Positions 49,674 to 60,935 of a DNA stretch of 64,000 nucleotides are shown piece by piece. Origin of the DNA: Isoptericola sp. AK164. GTDB lineage: Bacteria > Actinomycetota > Actinomycetes > Actinomycetales > Cellulomonadaceae. Below the pieces are notes generated by a model that saw only the letters and a list, made by a program, of their open reading frames with translations, was not told the DNA's origin and searched no databases. The DNA is taken from positions 558,001-622,000 of the forward strand of contig NZ_CP119106.1 of NCBI RefSeq assembly GCF_029643425.1. Reading direction: 5' to 3'. A program made the position numbers and the translations under genes. How positions within the stretch are numbered: the stretch's first letter is position 1; each line of letters starts with the position of its first letter.

Positions 49674-50477
49674 TCAGACCGGCGCGACGGGTTGCTGCAG
49701 CTCGGTCACCCAGTCGGTCTGGTCGGTGCCCTCGGCCCGGACGTAGAGCTCGCGGCACGGTGCGTCCGGTGCGAGTCCGCGCGCCGCCGCCTCGCCGTGC
49801 AGCGACTGCCAGCTGGCCGGGATGCGTTCCATCGGCCCGAGGTGGACGGCGCACGCCGCCTGGGCGACCGCCGGCAGGGTGACGATCTCGAACCCGTCGC
49901 GCGGCTCGCCGTCGTAGGCGTACCCGACGACGACGTCGATCCCGTCCTCGCCGATCGCGTACTGCGCGACCGGGGTCTCGAGCAGGCCGCGGTTCGGCTG
50001 CAGCGCCTCGGCGACCGCCCCGAACAGCGGCCCGACGACGGCGCCGATCTCGGGCTGCTCGGTCACGTGGGCCCGACGCGCGGCCAGACGCAGCGCGGGC
50101 AGGGGCTTGACGACGATCTCGATGGTGGACATGGTCTGCTCCTCACTGATGAGCCGGAGCCGGCGTTCCACGTCCGCGAGCCGGGCGGAGGCGAGCGCGT
50201 GCTCGCGCTCGACCGCCTCCCGCCGGGTCTCGAGCAGCTCGGTGAGCCGCTCGTCCGCGACGCCGTCGGCGAGGATCGCCGCGACGTCGTCGATCCCGAA
50301 CCCGAGCTCGCGCAGCGCGACGATCCGGTGCAGCCGGGCGAGCTGGGACGGGTCGTAGGACCGGTACCCGGTGAGCTCGTCCACGTGGGCGGGCACGAGC
50401 AGCCCGGTGGCGTCCCAGTGCCGCAGCATGCGGTGGGTCACCTGGCCGATCTGCGCGAAGGCTCCGATGGACAACAT
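49674..50477 (-). CDS. MerR-family regulator with GyrI-like effector domain
   Basis: A 267-residue regulator. The N-terminal MerR helix-turn-helix (residues 1-70: IGAFAQIGQVTHRMLRHWDATGLLVP, TGYRSYDPSQLARLHRIVALRELGFG) is followed by a dimerisation coiled coil (about 75-115) and a GyrI-like small-molecule-binding domain (about 118-265). BmrR-type proteins of this form bind hydrophobic drugs and activate exporters. It is divergent from the aldo/keto reductase gene by 65 bp. The MFS exporter at 53-55 kb is a possible but distant target. Confidence 0.85.
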   Translation of the reverse strand: MLSIGAFAQIGQVTHRMLRHWDATGLLVPAHVDELTGYRSYDPSQLARLHRIVALRELGFGIDDVAAILADGVADERLTELLETRREAVEREHALASARLADVERRLRLISEEQTMSTIEIVVKPLPALRLAARRAHVTEQPEIGAVVGPLFGAVAEALQPNRGLLETPVAQYAIGEDGIDVVVGYAYDGEPRDGFEIVTLPAVAQAACAVHLGPMERIPASWQSLHGEAAARGLAPDAPCRELYVRAEGTDQTDWVTELQQPVAPV

Positions 50478-50542
50478 GACACCGTTCTCCCGTCTGCCAT
50501 CGTGTGAGGGTCAAGCCCCCTCCTGCGTGCCAGGATGGCGGC

Positions 50543-51604
50543 ATGCCTCTCGCACCGCGATATCTCGCCGCCGAGACCCGCTACGAGTCCATGACCTACC
50601 GCCGCACGGGACGATCGGGGCTCGACCTGCCCGCGTTGTCGCTGGGCCTGTGGCACAACTTCGGCGACGTCAACCCGTTCGAGACGCAGCGCGCCATCCT
50701 GCGCCGCGCGTTCGACCTCGGGGTGACGCACTTCGACCTGGCGAACAACTACGGTCCGCCCTACGGCTCGGCCGAGGAGAACTTCGGGCGACACCTCGCC
50801 GCCGACCTCGCGCCCTACCGGGACGAGCTGGTGATCTCGACCAAGGCCGGGTACGACATGTGGCCCGGCCCGTACGGCGACCACGGCTCGCGCAAGTACC
50901 TGCTGGCCTCGCTCGACCAGTCGCTGGGACGCCTGGGGCTCGACTACGTCGACATCTTCTACCACCACCGCCCGGACCCCTCGACGCCGCTCGAGGAGAC
51001 CATGGGGGCGCTGGCCTCGGCGGTGCAGCAGGGCAAGGCGCTGTACGTCGGGGTGTCCAACTACTCCCCGGCGCGCACCCGTGAGGCCGCGCGCATCCTG
51101 GCGGACCTGGGCACGCCGCTGCTCATCCACCAGCCCAGCTACTCGATGTTCAACCGGCATGTCGAGGATCCGCACCGCGAGGACCCCTACGACGGTCGCC
51201 AGAGCGAGTCGCTGCTCGACGCCGTGGAGGACCTGGGCGTGGGCACCATCGTGTTCTCCCCGCTGCAGCAGGGTCTGCTGACCGGGCGGTACCTGTCGGG
51301 TGACGCTCCGGCGGGCTCCCGCGCGGCGCGCTCCGACTCGCCGTTCCTGTCGAGCGACGCCCTGAGCGAGACGTACCTGACCCGGGCGCGGGCCCTGCAC
51401 GAGATCGCGGCCGGGCGGGGCCAGAGCCTCGCCCAGCTCGCGCTGTCCTGGGTGCTGCGCGACCCGCGGATCACCTCGGCCCTCGTCGGCGCCTCGTCGG
51501 TGGAACAGCTCGAGGACAACCTCGGGGCGCTGGCCGCCGGGCCGCTGACCGAGGAGGAGATCGCCGCCGTCGAGCCCTACGCCGTCGACGGCACCGGACG
51601 CTGA
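50543..51604 (+). CDS. Aldo/keto reductase, L-glyceraldehyde-3-phosphate-reductase-like
   Basis: A 353-residue NADPH-dependent reductase. The tetrad is visible: Asp and Tyr in HFDLANNYGPPYGSAEE, Lys in VISTKAGYDMWPGPYG, and His in FYHHRPDPSTPLEET. The PYGSAE and GYDMWPGPYG segments place it with YghZ/GPR-type proteins, which reduce L-glyceraldehyde 3-phosphate and methylglyoxal. The ATG at 50543 with AGGA upstream is preferred to a GTG at 50504. It heads a three-gene unit with two sugar kinases, 20 bp apart, suggesting detoxification or metabolism of a sugar phosphate. Confidence 0.87.
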   Translation: MPLAPRYLAAETRYESMTYRRTGRSGLDLPALSLGLWHNFGDVNPFETQRAILRRAFDLGVTHFDLANNYGPPYGSAEENFGRHLAADLAPYRDELVISTKAGYDMWPGPYGDHGSRKYLLASLDQSLGRLGLDYVDIFYHHRPDPSTPLEETMGALASAVQQGKALYVGVSNYSPARTREAARILADLGTPLLIHQPSYSMFNRHVEDPHREDPYDGRQSESLLDAVEDLGVGTIVFSPLQQGLLTGRYLSGDAPAGSRAARSDSPFLSSDALSETYLTRARALHEIAAGRGQSLAQLALSWVLRDPRITSALVGASSVEQLEDNLGALAAGPLTEEEIAAVEPYAVDGTGR

Positions 51605-51624
51605 GCGACCCGGGGAGGAACGAC

Positions 51625-52512
51625 ATGCGCACCTGCTGGTTCGTCGGACTGACGACCCTCGACGTCGTGCACCGCGCCGCCGGGCGACCGGGCCGCGACG
51701 AGAAGGTCACCGCCTCGCGCCAGGACGTCGCCGCGGGCGGCCCGGCCGCCAACGCCGCCGTCACCGCCGCCGCCCTCGGGGCCCGGGCCGTCCTCGTCAC
51801 CGCCCTCGGCAGCAGCCCCGTCGCCCGGGCCGCCCGCGCCGACCTGGAGGCCTGCGGCGTCGAGGTGCACGACGTCGTGGCCCCCGGGGAGGACTTCCCG
51901 CTCGCGGTCTCGGCGGTGCTGGTCGACGACGCGACCGGCGAGCGGTCGGTCGTCTCGGCCGACGCGGCGTTGGCCGAGGCCCCGCCGCCGACGTTCCTGC
52001 GCGACCTGCCCGCGCCCGACGTCGTCCTGTTCGACGGGCACCACCCGGTGATCGCGGGTGCCGCCGTCGGGCACCTCGAGAACCGTGACCCGCGGCCGCA
52101 GGTGCTGCTCGACGCCGGACGCTGGCGGCCGTTGTTCGCCGAGCTGCTGCCCGTCGCGGACGTGGCGGCGGTCTCCGCCCGGTTCACGGTGCCCGGGCAC
52201 GACGACGTCGTGTCCGGGACGCACGCCCTCGGCGCGCGTGGCGTGGTGGTCACCCACGGCGGCGGGCCGGTCGAGTGGTCCACCGGCGGCGAGGCCGGGA
52301 CCGTCGCCGTGCCGCCGGTCGACGCCCGCGACACCCTCGGCGCGGGGGACGCGTTCCACGGGGCGCTCGCCGTCGAGCTGGCCGACGGCGCCACGCTGCC
52401 CGTGGCCTGCGCGGCCGCGAACGAGGTCGCCTCGACCCGCGTGGCGCACGTCGGGCCGCGCGCCTGGCTCACCGAGGTGCGCGCCGAGACGCGTGCCGAG
52501 GCCCCCCGGTGA
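51625..52512 (+). CDS. PfkB-family carbohydrate kinase
   Basis: A 295-residue ribokinase-like sugar kinase. The second PfkB signature DTLGAGDAFHGAL near residue 235 holds the catalytic Asp and anion hole. The N-terminal AAGGPAANAAVTAAALGA is the first signature. GGGGAGGAA precedes the ATG. Its stop overlaps the start of the next kinase (GTGA). Which sugar is phosphorylated is not evident; the family includes fructose, ribose, KDG and tagatose 6-phosphate kinases. Confidence 0.87.
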   Translation: MRTCWFVGLTTLDVVHRAAGRPGRDEKVTASRQDVAAGGPAANAAVTAAALGARAVLVTALGSSPVARAARADLEACGVEVHDVVAPGEDFPLAVSAVLVDDATGERSVVSADAALAEAPPPTFLRDLPAPDVVLFDGHHPVIAGAAVGHLENRDPRPQVLLDAGRWRPLFAELLPVADVAAVSARFTVPGHDDVVSGTHALGARGVVVTHGGGPVEWSTGGEAGTVAVPPVDARDTLGAGDAFHGALAVELADGATLPVACAAANEVASTRVAHVGPRAWLTEVRAETRAEAPR

Positions 52513-53138
52513 CGGGGACGACGGCGGAGCTCGTCGGGCGTGCGCGGGCGCTCGCGGTGCCGGGCCGGCGGGCGATCCTCGGGATCGTCGGGGCGCCCGG
52601 CTCCGGCAAGTCCACGCTGGCCGCGGCACTCGGCGAGGCGCTGGGACCGGACCTCGCCGTCGTCGTCGGGATGGACGGTTTCCACCTGTCGGACGCGGTG
52701 CTGGCGGCCCACGGCAGCCGGGGGCGCAAGGGTGCGATCGACACGTTCGACGACGGCGGCTACGCGGCGCTGGTCGACCGGCTCGCGGACGCCCGGCCCG
52801 GCGACCCGCCGGTCTACGCCCCGGTGTTCCGGCGCGAGATCGAAGAGCCGGTCGCGGCCGGCGTCGAGGTGCCCTCCGACGTGTCCCTGGTGGTGACCGA
52901 GGGGAACTACCTGCTGGCGCCCTCGGGTGCCTGGCCGCGGGCACGGGCCTGCATGACCGAGGTCTGGTACGTCGAGGTGCCCGACGACGTCCGGCTGGCC
53001 CGGCTGGAGGCGCGGCACCGGGCGTTCGGCAAGAGCCCCGCCGACGCGTCCCGGTGGGCGCGGGGCTCGGACCAGGTCAACGCCGAGCTGATCGAGAGCA
53101 CGCGGGACGCCGCGGACCTCGTCGTCACACCCGGCTGA
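52509..53138 (+). CDS. Uridine-kinase-like nucleoside/sugar kinase
   Basis: A 209-residue P-loop kinase with Walker A GAPGSGKSTL near residue 29, VVGMDGFHLSD (catalytic Asp strand) and VTEGNYLL as the Walker-B strand. This branch, related to pantothenate kinase and uridine kinase, contains the sugar-operon-linked kinases often annotated as fructose-transport-associated. GTG start overlapping the PfkB stop shows coupling. A paired role of the two kinases on the same sugar is inferred from context. Confidence 0.8.
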   Translation: MTGTTAELVGRARALAVPGRRAILGIVGAPGSGKSTLAAALGEALGPDLAVVVGMDGFHLSDAVLAAHGSRGRKGAIDTFDDGGYAALVDRLADARPGDPPVYAPVFRREIEEPVAAGVEVPSDVSLVVTEGNYLLAPSGAWPRARACMTEVWYVEVPDDVRLARLEARHRAFGKSPADASRWARGSDQVNAELIESTRDAADLVVTPG

Positions 53139-53148
53139 GTGCCGGGGG

Positions 53149-53169
53149 CGGGGTCGACGGGCGACCCCG
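53149..53169. terminator. Bidirectional hairpin between kinase and MFS genes
   Basis: CGGGGTCG (53149-53156) and CGACCCCG (53162-53169) form a perfect 8-bp stem with a 5-nt loop, directly between convergent stops at 53138 and 53170. It can serve both transcripts. Confidence 0.65.
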
Positions 53170-54759
53170 TCAGGCGCGGTCGTCGGCCACCGGGGCCTCC
53201 GTCGTCTCCCGGGAGCGTCGGCCCAGCGTCAGGGTCGCCCCGAGCCCGAGCAGCAGGAACCCGCCGGCCGCCCACGCCGACCACCGGGTGCCCTGGGTCA
53301 GGGCCGCCCGGGCGTCGTCGGCGACCGAGGCCGTGGCCGGGTCCTGCTCGAGCCCGGCGATCGCGCCGCCGGCGCTGTCCACCACCGCCGTGACCGTGGT
53401 GGCGCGCTGCGCCTCGGGAACGCCCTGGTCCGCGAGCCGTGCGTCGAGGTCCGCCGCGGTGGTGGTGAACAGGATGGTGCCCAGGATCGCGATGCCGAGG
53501 GCGGACCCGACCTGACGTGCGGTGCTCTGGGTCCCCGACGCCGCGCCCGAGACCCGCACGGGCACGTCGGCCAGCACGACCCCGGTGAGCTGGGCCGTGG
53601 CCAGTCCGACGCCGAAGCCGTACACGACCAGGAACGGCACCACCGACACCCACGTCGAGTCAGGACGGGCCACGACGCCGAGGCCCACGACGCCGACGAT
53701 CTCGGCCGCGATGCCCAGGCGCACGATCGGCACGGCGCCGTACCGGACCGTGAGCGCCTGGGCGGCGCCGCTGGCCAGGAAGGACCCGCCGGCCAGCGCG
53801 ACGAGGATCCAGCCGGTGGCCAGCGCGTCGTAGCCGAGGACGTTCTGCAGCCAGATCGGCAACGAGAGCAGGATGCCGAACTCGCCGAGGGACACCACGA
53901 GAGCGGCGACGTTGCCGTTGCGGAAGGAGGCGATGGCGAACAGGTCCAGGGGGATCAGCGTCGGGCGCCCCTGTCGGGCGCGGCGCAGGCCGCGGCGCAC
54001 GAACAGCGCTGCCGCGACGACCCCGACGCCCAGCGCGACGGGTACGGGCGACAGCGCCCACGGCCACCAGGTGGCGGCGTCGTCGAGGGTGGTCCACCAG
54101 CCGAGCGAGCGCCCCTCGATGAGTCCGAAGACGAGGCCGCCGAAGGCCACGACGGACAGCAGCGCCGCGACGCCGTCGGTCCCGCGTCGTTCGTCCGCCC
54201 GCGACTCGGTCACCACGAGCGCCGCGGCCACGAGGATCAGCGCCCCGAGCGGGATGTTGATGCCGAACGCCCAGCGCCACGAGTAGTCGGTGGTGAGCCA
54301 GCCGCCCAGCAGCGGGCCGACGGCGGCCATGCCGCCGATGGTCGATCCCCACACGGCGAAGGCGATGCCGCGCTCGCGGCCGCGGAAGGTCGCGTTGATG
54401 ATCGAGAGCGTCGTCGGCAGGATCATCGCGCCGCCCAGGCCCTGGACGAGGCGGGCGCCGACGAGGACGGTGCCGTCGGGTGCGGTGGCGGCCAGCAGCG
54501 AGGACGCGGCGAAGACCACGACGCCGGTCATCATCATGCGGCGCCGGCCCCAGCGGTCGGCGAGCACGCCGAGCACGAGCAGGAGCGAGGCGAAGACGAG
54601 GGTGTAGGACTCCTGGACCCACTGGACCTGGGTGGAGTCGATCCCCAGGTCGTCGACGATCGACGGGATCGCCACGTTGACGATCGTCGAGTCGACGATG
54701 ATGAGCGAGACGGCGACCGACACGGTCACCAGCGCGAGCCATCGACGGCGGTCCGGCAC
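53170..54759 (-). CDS. MFS drug exporter, DHA2 (EmrB/QacA) family
   Basis: A 529-residue proton antiporter with about 14 hydrophobic helices. Motif A is LADRWGRRRMMMTG after helix 2, the DHA2-typical first-helix segment is VDSTIVNVAIPSI, and motif C is WGSTIGGMAAVGPLLGGWL in helix 5. Such proteins export toxic cations, dyes or antibiotics. The start is taken as GTG 54759 after GGGAGGG, though TTG 54771 is possible. A 26-bp palindrome overlaps the ribosome site. No adjacent TetR gene is present. Confidence 0.87.
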   Translation of the reverse strand: MPDRRRWLALVTVSVAVSLIIVDSTIVNVAIPSIVDDLGIDSTQVQWVQESYTLVFASLLLVLGVLADRWGRRRMMMTGVVVFAASSLLAATAPDGTVLVGARLVQGLGGAMILPTTLSIINATFRGRERGIAFAVWGSTIGGMAAVGPLLGGWLTTDYSWRWAFGINIPLGALILVAAALVVTESRADERRGTDGVAALLSVVAFGGLVFGLIEGRSLGWWTTLDDAATWWPWALSPVPVALGVGVVAAALFVRRGLRRARQGRPTLIPLDLFAIASFRNGNVAALVVSLGEFGILLSLPIWLQNVLGYDALATGWILVALAGGSFLASGAAQALTVRYGAVPIVRLGIAAEIVGVVGLGVVARPDSTWVSVVPFLVVYGFGVGLATAQLTGVVLADVPVRVSGAASGTQSTARQVGSALGIAILGTILFTTTAADLDARLADQGVPEAQRATTVTAVVDSAGGAIAGLEQDPATASVADDARAALTQGTRWSAWAAGGFLLLGLGATLTLGRRSRETTEAPVADDRA

Positions 54760-54767
54760 GAGCCCTC

Positions 54768-54793
54768 CCAATGCACAGCATGCTGAGTATTGG
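54768..54793. promoter_or_regulatory. 26-bp palindrome at the MFS gene start
   Basis: CCAAT and ATTGG ends with a perfect CAGCATGCTG centre give a 26-bp palindrome with two mismatched pairs. It lies just upstream of, and touches, the ribosome site of the MFS gene, 34 bp after the Lrp gene stop. It looks like a TetR- or MarR-type operator; the regulator is not identified in the window. Confidence 0.6.
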
Positions 54794-54826
54794 TGACTCT
54801 ACCCCCTGGCGCTGAGGCCGCGGGGG

Positions 54827-55300
54827 TCAGACCTCGCGGCGCAGCTTCTCCACCAGCGGCTGCACCCGGTAGGGGATGAGCTCGCCCATGGCCAGGGAGG
54901 TCTCGGTCCGCTCCACCCCGTCGACGCGCAGGATCGCCGCGTCGATGCGGAACAGGTGGTCGGTGTCCCGGCACACGACGTGCACCCGCAGGTCGGCGGT
55001 GCCGCTGTGCCCGTAGGCCTGCACGACCTCGGGGATCCGGGCCAGGTGCTCGACGATCCGTGCCAGGTCGCGCTGGTGGACGGTGATCTCGATGAAGGCC
55101 AGCAGCGGGTGGCCCAGCACCGCGGGGTCGATGCGGCGGTCGAAGGAGAGGAACGCGCCCGCGTCCTCCAGCCGCGCCAGCCGGGCGGCCACGGTGTTGC
55201 GGGAGATCCCCAGGTTCTGGGCGAGGGCGACCGTGGTCGCGCGGGGGTCGTCGGCGAGCGCCCGCAGCAGGTCCAGGTCCACGGCGTCGATGCTGTGCAC
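54827..55300 (-). CDS. Lrp/AsnC-family regulator, probable bkd regulator
   Basis: A 157-residue protein with an N-terminal helix-turn-helix (DAVDLDLLRALADDPRATTVALAQNLGISRNTVAARLARLEDAGAF) and a C-terminal RAM effector domain (about 65-150, AFIEITVHQRDLARIVEHL). Lrp-type proteins bind amino acids. It is divergent from the branched-chain 2-oxoacid dehydrogenase operon, as BkdR is elsewhere. The GTG has no ribosome site, but TAGGCT lies 6 bp upstream as a -10, so the transcript may be leaderless. Confidence 0.87.
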   Translation of the reverse strand: MHSIDAVDLDLLRALADDPRATTVALAQNLGISRNTVAARLARLEDAGAFLSFDRRIDPAVLGHPLLAFIEITVHQRDLARIVEHLARIPEVVQAYGHSGTADLRVHVVCRDTDHLFRIDAAILRVDGVERTETSLAMGELIPYRVQPLVEKLRREV

Positions 55301-55352
55301 GCGGTCAGCCTAGTCCCGAACGCCGGGTCGAGCTGCCGACCGGACCGGCCCC

Positions 55353-55373
55353 CGGTGAGCAGTCTGCTCACCG
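55353..55373. promoter_or_regulatory. Operator-like palindrome between lrp and bkd genes
   Basis: CGGTGAGCA and TGCTCACCG are perfect reverse complements around GTC. A second inverted pair, CCGTGC/GCACGG, spans 55371-55396. They are the strongest symmetry in the 203-bp divergent region and are likely binding sites for the Lrp protein. Confidence 0.6.
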
Positions 55374-55503
55374 TGCCCGGCCGGGACGATGCACGGTGCG
55401 CAGCCCGCCGAGGGCTGGTGGTGCGGTGTGACGTACCAGCGTTACCTTCGCCACAACGGCGCTCGACGAGGAGCGTCGACCCCGATGCGAGGTGAGGCCA
55501 CCC

Positions 55504-56868
55504 ATGCCCAGCACCACGGATCCGAGGACGCACCACGACCTGTCACGAGCGGGAGAATCGGTGTCCTCGGCGGACAGTGCCCACGGCGGCGCACGTGACC
55601 ACGTGCCGGCCGGGTGGGTGCAGCACGAGAACGGCCGGTCCGACGACGTCCCGGCCGACGGCGGGACGGCGCCGGAGGCCGGCACGCGGCCCGACGGCGG
55701 GAGCACCGCCGAGCCCGTGCGGCTCCTGGACCCGGACGGCACCCGGCACGGCGACCCCGACCTGGACCGCTGGCTCGAGGACGTGGACGACGCCGCGATG
55801 CTGCGGCTGTACACCGACATGATGGTCGCGCGCCGGATCGACACCGAGGCGACCGCCCTGCAGCGCCAGGGCCAGCTCGGCCTGTGGCCGCCGCTGCTCG
55901 GCCAGGAGGCCGCGCAGATCGGGTCGGCCCGCGCCCTGCGGCCCGACGACTTCGTGTTCTCCAGCTACCGCGAGCACGGCGTGGCGCACGTGCGCGGCGT
56001 CGCGCCCACCGACCTGCTGCGCGTGTGGCGCGGTGTCTCCGGCTCCGGGTGGGACCCGTACGAGCACCGCATCGCCCCGATGCAGGTCATCATCGGCGCC
56101 CAGACCCTGCACGCCGTCGGCTACGCCGTCGGGATGCTCATCGAGAACGCCACGGCCGATGGAGGGCCGGACGGCGGGATCGGCATCGCCCCGCCCGCGG
56201 CGGGCGACCAGGACGCTCCGGAGCGGACCGCGGCCACGATCTCCTACTTCGGCGACGGTGCGACGAGCCAGGGCGACGTCCACGAGGCGATGACCTTCGC
56301 CGCCACGTGGGCCGCCCCGACCGTGTTCTTCTGCCAGAACAACCAGTGGGCGATCTCCGAGCCGGTGGCCCTGCAGTCCAAGGTGCCGCTGGTCGAGCGC
56401 GCCCGCGGCTACGGGATGCCCGGCGTGCGCGTCGACGGCAACGACGTGCTCGCCTGCCTGGCGGTCACGCGCGAGGCCCTGCACCGGGCCCGCACCGGCG
56501 GCGGACCGACCCTCGTCGAGGCCGTCACCTACCGGATGGGCCCGCACACCACGGCCGACGACCCCACGCGGTACCGCACCCCCGACGACCTGGAGGCGTG
56601 GGCCGAGCGGGACCCGATCGACCGGCTGGCCGCCCACCTGAGCGAGCGCGGCGTGCTGGACGACGACGCCCGGGCCGCGGCGCAGCAGGCTGCGGACGAC
56701 CTGGCCGCCGAGCTGCGTGCCGGCATCACCGAGATCCCCGACCCGTCGTGGACCACGGTCTTCGACCACGTCTACGCCGAGCCGCACGCGCCGCTGGACG
56801 CCGAGCGGGACGCCTACGGGCGCTACCTCGACGGCTTCGCCGACGCCCCCGAGGAGGCAGCCCGATGA
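55504..56868 (+). CDS. bkdA: Branched-chain 2-oxoacid dehydrogenase E1 alpha subunit
   Basis: A 454-residue thiamine-diphosphate-dependent subunit. The ThDP motif runs from GDGATSQGDVHEAM to FFCQNNQWAIS (GDG-x(~27)-NN). RIDTEATALQRQGQLGLWPP and FSSYREHGVAH are typical of E1 alpha. An N-terminal tail of about 75 residues is acidic, Gly-rich and probably disordered. It decarboxylates branched-chain 2-oxoacids (from Leu, Ile, Val) and transfers the acyl group to E2 lipoate. The ATG at 55504 overlaps the E1 beta start by 4 bp at its end. The following genes for leucine breakdown favour the branched-chain over the pyruvate enzyme. Confidence 0.88.
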   Translation: MPSTTDPRTHHDLSRAGESVSSADSAHGGARDHVPAGWVQHENGRSDDVPADGGTAPEAGTRPDGGSTAEPVRLLDPDGTRHGDPDLDRWLEDVDDAAMLRLYTDMMVARRIDTEATALQRQGQLGLWPPLLGQEAAQIGSARALRPDDFVFSSYREHGVAHVRGVAPTDLLRVWRGVSGSGWDPYEHRIAPMQVIIGAQTLHAVGYAVGMLIENATADGGPDGGIGIAPPAAGDQDAPERTAATISYFGDGATSQGDVHEAMTFAATWAAPTVFFCQNNQWAISEPVALQSKVPLVERARGYGMPGVRVDGNDVLACLAVTREALHRARTGGGPTLVEAVTYRMGPHTTADDPTRYRTPDDLEAWAERDPIDRLAAHLSERGVLDDDARAAAQQAADDLAAELRAGITEIPDPSWTTVFDHVYAEPHAPLDAERDAYGRYLDGFADAPEEAAR

Positions 56869-57902
56869 CCGACATGACCCTGGGCCAGGGCCTCAACACC
56901 GGCCTGCGGCAGGCCCTCGGCGACGACGACAAGGTCGTGCTCCTCGGGGAGGACATCGGCACCCTCGGCGGCGTGTTCCGCGTGACCGACCAGCTCCAGC
57001 GCGAGTTCGGCCCGCACCGCGTGATCGACACCCCGCTGGCCGAGTCCGGCATCCTGGGCACCGCCGTCGGGATGGCCTGGCGCGGGTTCCGGCCGGTGGT
57101 GGAGATCCAGTTCGACGGGTTCGTCCAGCCGGCCTGGGACCAGATCGTCAACCAGGTCGCCAAGATGCACGCCCGCACCGGCGGGGCCGTGCGGATGCCG
57201 ATCACCGTGCGCATCCCCGTGGCCGGGGGCATCGGCGCCGCCGAGCACCACTCGGAGTCGCCGGAGGCGTACTTCGTGCACACCGCCGGGCTGCGCGTGG
57301 TGTCGGTGTCGAACCCGCAGGACGCCTGCACGGTGCTGCGCCAGGCGATCGCCAGCGACGACCCGGTCGTCTTCTTCGAGCCGAAGCGGCTGTACCACGT
57401 CAAGGGTCCGGTGGAGGTGGAGGACCTGACCGCCGTCCGTCCGATGGGCGCGGCCCGCGTGGTCCGCCCGGGCGAGGACGTCACCGTCGTCACCTGGGGC
57501 TCGCACGTGTCGACGTCCCTGGACGCGGCCGAGGCGATGGCCGACGACGGCGCCTCGGTCGAGGTCGTCGACCTGCGCTCGCTGTCGCCCTGGGACTCCG
57601 ACGCCGTGGTGGCGTCGGTGCGCCGCACCGGTCGGCTCGTCGTCGTGCACGAGGGTCCCCGCCAGGGTGGCGTCGGCGCGGAGATCTGCGCGGCCGTCAC
57701 CGAACGGTGCTTCGCCGAGCTGGCGATGCCACCGGTGCGGGTGACCGGCCACGACGTGCCCTACCCGCCGGCGAAGGTCGAGGGGCACTACGTGCCCGAC
57801 CTGGACCGGGTGTGCTTCGGCATCGACCAGGCGCTCGGCCGGTTGCCGCTGGAGACCTTCGCACCCGCCCCGACCATGACGACCGGAGAGGTGGCCGCAT
57901 GA
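56865..57902 (+). CDS. bkdB: Branched-chain 2-oxoacid dehydrogenase E1 beta subunit
   Basis: A 345-residue subunit that completes the E1 heterotetramer. Family landmarks: [76 protein letters not shown] and [15 protein letters not shown] overlaps the E1 alpha stop (ATGA), and its own stop overlaps the E2 start in the same way, so subunit ratio is probably set by coupled translation. Confidence 0.92.
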   Translation: MTDMTLGQGLNTGLRQALGDDDKVVLLGEDIGTLGGVFRVTDQLQREFGPHRVIDTPLAESGILGTAVGMAWRGFRPVVEIQFDGFVQPAWDQIVNQVAKMHARTGGAVRMPITVRIPVAGGIGAAEHHSESPEAYFVHTAGLRVVSVSNPQDACTVLRQAIASDDPVVFFEPKRLYHVKGPVEVEDLTAVRPMGAARVVRPGEDVTVVTWGSHVSTSLDAAEAMADDGASVEVVDLRSLSPWDSDAVVASVRRTGRLVVVHEGPRQGGVGAEICAAVTERCFAELAMPPVRVTGHDVPYPPAKVEGHYVPDLDRVCFGIDQALGRLPLETFAPAPTMTTGEVAA

Positions 57903-59307
57903 GCGCCCAGGAGATCTTCCGCCTGCCGGACCTCGGCGAGGGCCTGACGGAGTCCGAGATCGTCGAGTGGAAGGTGTCCGTGGGCGACACGGTCACCCTC
58001 AACCAGGCGATCGCCGAGGTCGAGACGGCCAAGGCGATGGTCGAGATCCCGTCGCCGTTCGCCGGGACCGTGGCCGCGCTGCACGCCGCGGAGGGCGACG
58101 TCGTCGAGGTCGGCGAGCCGCTGGTCACCTTCGGCACCGGCGACGGCGACGACGCGGGCGACGACGCCCCCGCCGGTGCCTCGGCCGACGATGTCGCCTC
58201 CGCCCCCGAGCCGGCGCCCGAGTCGACGGCACCCGGGCCCACGGTCCCCGCGACGACGCCGGAGCCGAGCCCCGCCACCGGGTCGCCGTCCTCGCCGTCC
58301 TCGGCGTCGGCGAACGGGACGTCGGGGGAGTCCTCCGGCGCGAACCTCGTCGGCTACGGCACCCGCGCCGCCCGCAAGGGCAGGCCGACGCGACGGCCCC
58401 GCACACCCGTCGAGGCCCCGCCCGCCCCGGTGCGGAACACCGGACCCAGCGCCGGGCAGGCCACCGCCCCGGCCGCCACCTCGACCACCGGGAGGCCGGC
58501 CGAGCACCGCGTGAAGGTGCGCAGCGTGCGCAAGCACACCGCGGCCGCGATGGTCGCCAGCGCGCGGGTCCCGCAGGCCACGGTCCACCTCACCTGCGAC
58601 GTGACCGAGACGCTCGCCCTGGTGGCCCGCCTGCGCGAGCACCCGCGCACCCGGCACACGAAGGTCGGGCTGCTCACGGTCGTCGCCCGCGCGGTCTGCG
58701 GGCTGGTCCCGCAGCACCCGGCGCTCGTCACCCGCTGGGAGGAGCACGACGACGGCGCGGCCGAGCTCGTCCGCTCGCCGCACGTCAACCTGGGCATCGC
58801 GGTCGCGACCGACCGGGGCCTGGTGGTGCCGCACGTCCCGCGGGCCGACGAGCTGTCGCTGGTGGGGATGGCGCGCGCCCTGCGCGAGCTGACCACGACC
58901 GCCCGGTCCGCGCGCACCCGTCCGGACCGCCTCACCGGCGGCACCCTGACGCTGACCAACGTGGGGGTCTTCGGCGTCGACGCGGGCAGCCCGCTGCTCA
59001 ACCCGGGCGAGTCGGCGATCCTCGGCATCGGGCAGATCGCCCGCCGGCCGTGGGAGCACGACGGCGAGATCGCGCTGCGCGACGTGGTGACGTTCAGCCT
59101 GACCTTCGACCACCGGGTCGTGGACGGCGAGCAGGGCGCCCGGTTCCTCGCGGACCTGGGCGGGCTGCTCACCGACCCGGCGCTGGCGGTGCTGCTGGGT
59201 GGCCGCGACGAGCCCGCGCCCGACGCGACGGAGCAGGACGACGCGGAGCCCCACGACGGCGCCGCGGGGCGCAACGGTACGGCCGCGCCGCGCGAGGCGG
59301 TGACCGT

Positions 59308-59311
<4 letters not shown>
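57899..59311 (+). CDS. bkdC: 2-oxoacid dehydrogenase E2 acyltransferase lacking a subunit-binding domain
   Basis: A 470-residue dihydrolipoamide acyltransferase. An N-terminal lipoyl domain (1-80) has Lys45 in VETAKAMVE. The catalytic domain (about 205-440) has His405 in DHRVVDG and [20 protein letters not shown]. Between them lie about 120 residues rich in Ala, Pro, Ser, Thr, Asp and Arg ([18 protein letters not shown]). No peripheral subunit-binding domain (LAKELGVDLxxVxGTGxxGR-type) is seen where other BkdC proteins have one. E3 or E1 docking may therefore differ. The last ~35 residues are acidic. No E3 gene lies nearby. Confidence 0.88.
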
Positions 59312-60930
<1,619 letters not shown>

Positions 60931-60935
60931 GGACC

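Noticed and set aside
55504-57902. Reading the E1 subunits as pyruvate dehydrogenase or acetoin dehydrogenase
   Set aside because: Sequence alone allows it, but linkage to MCC subunits, an acyl-CoA dehydrogenase and an Lrp regulator favours branched-chain oxoacids.
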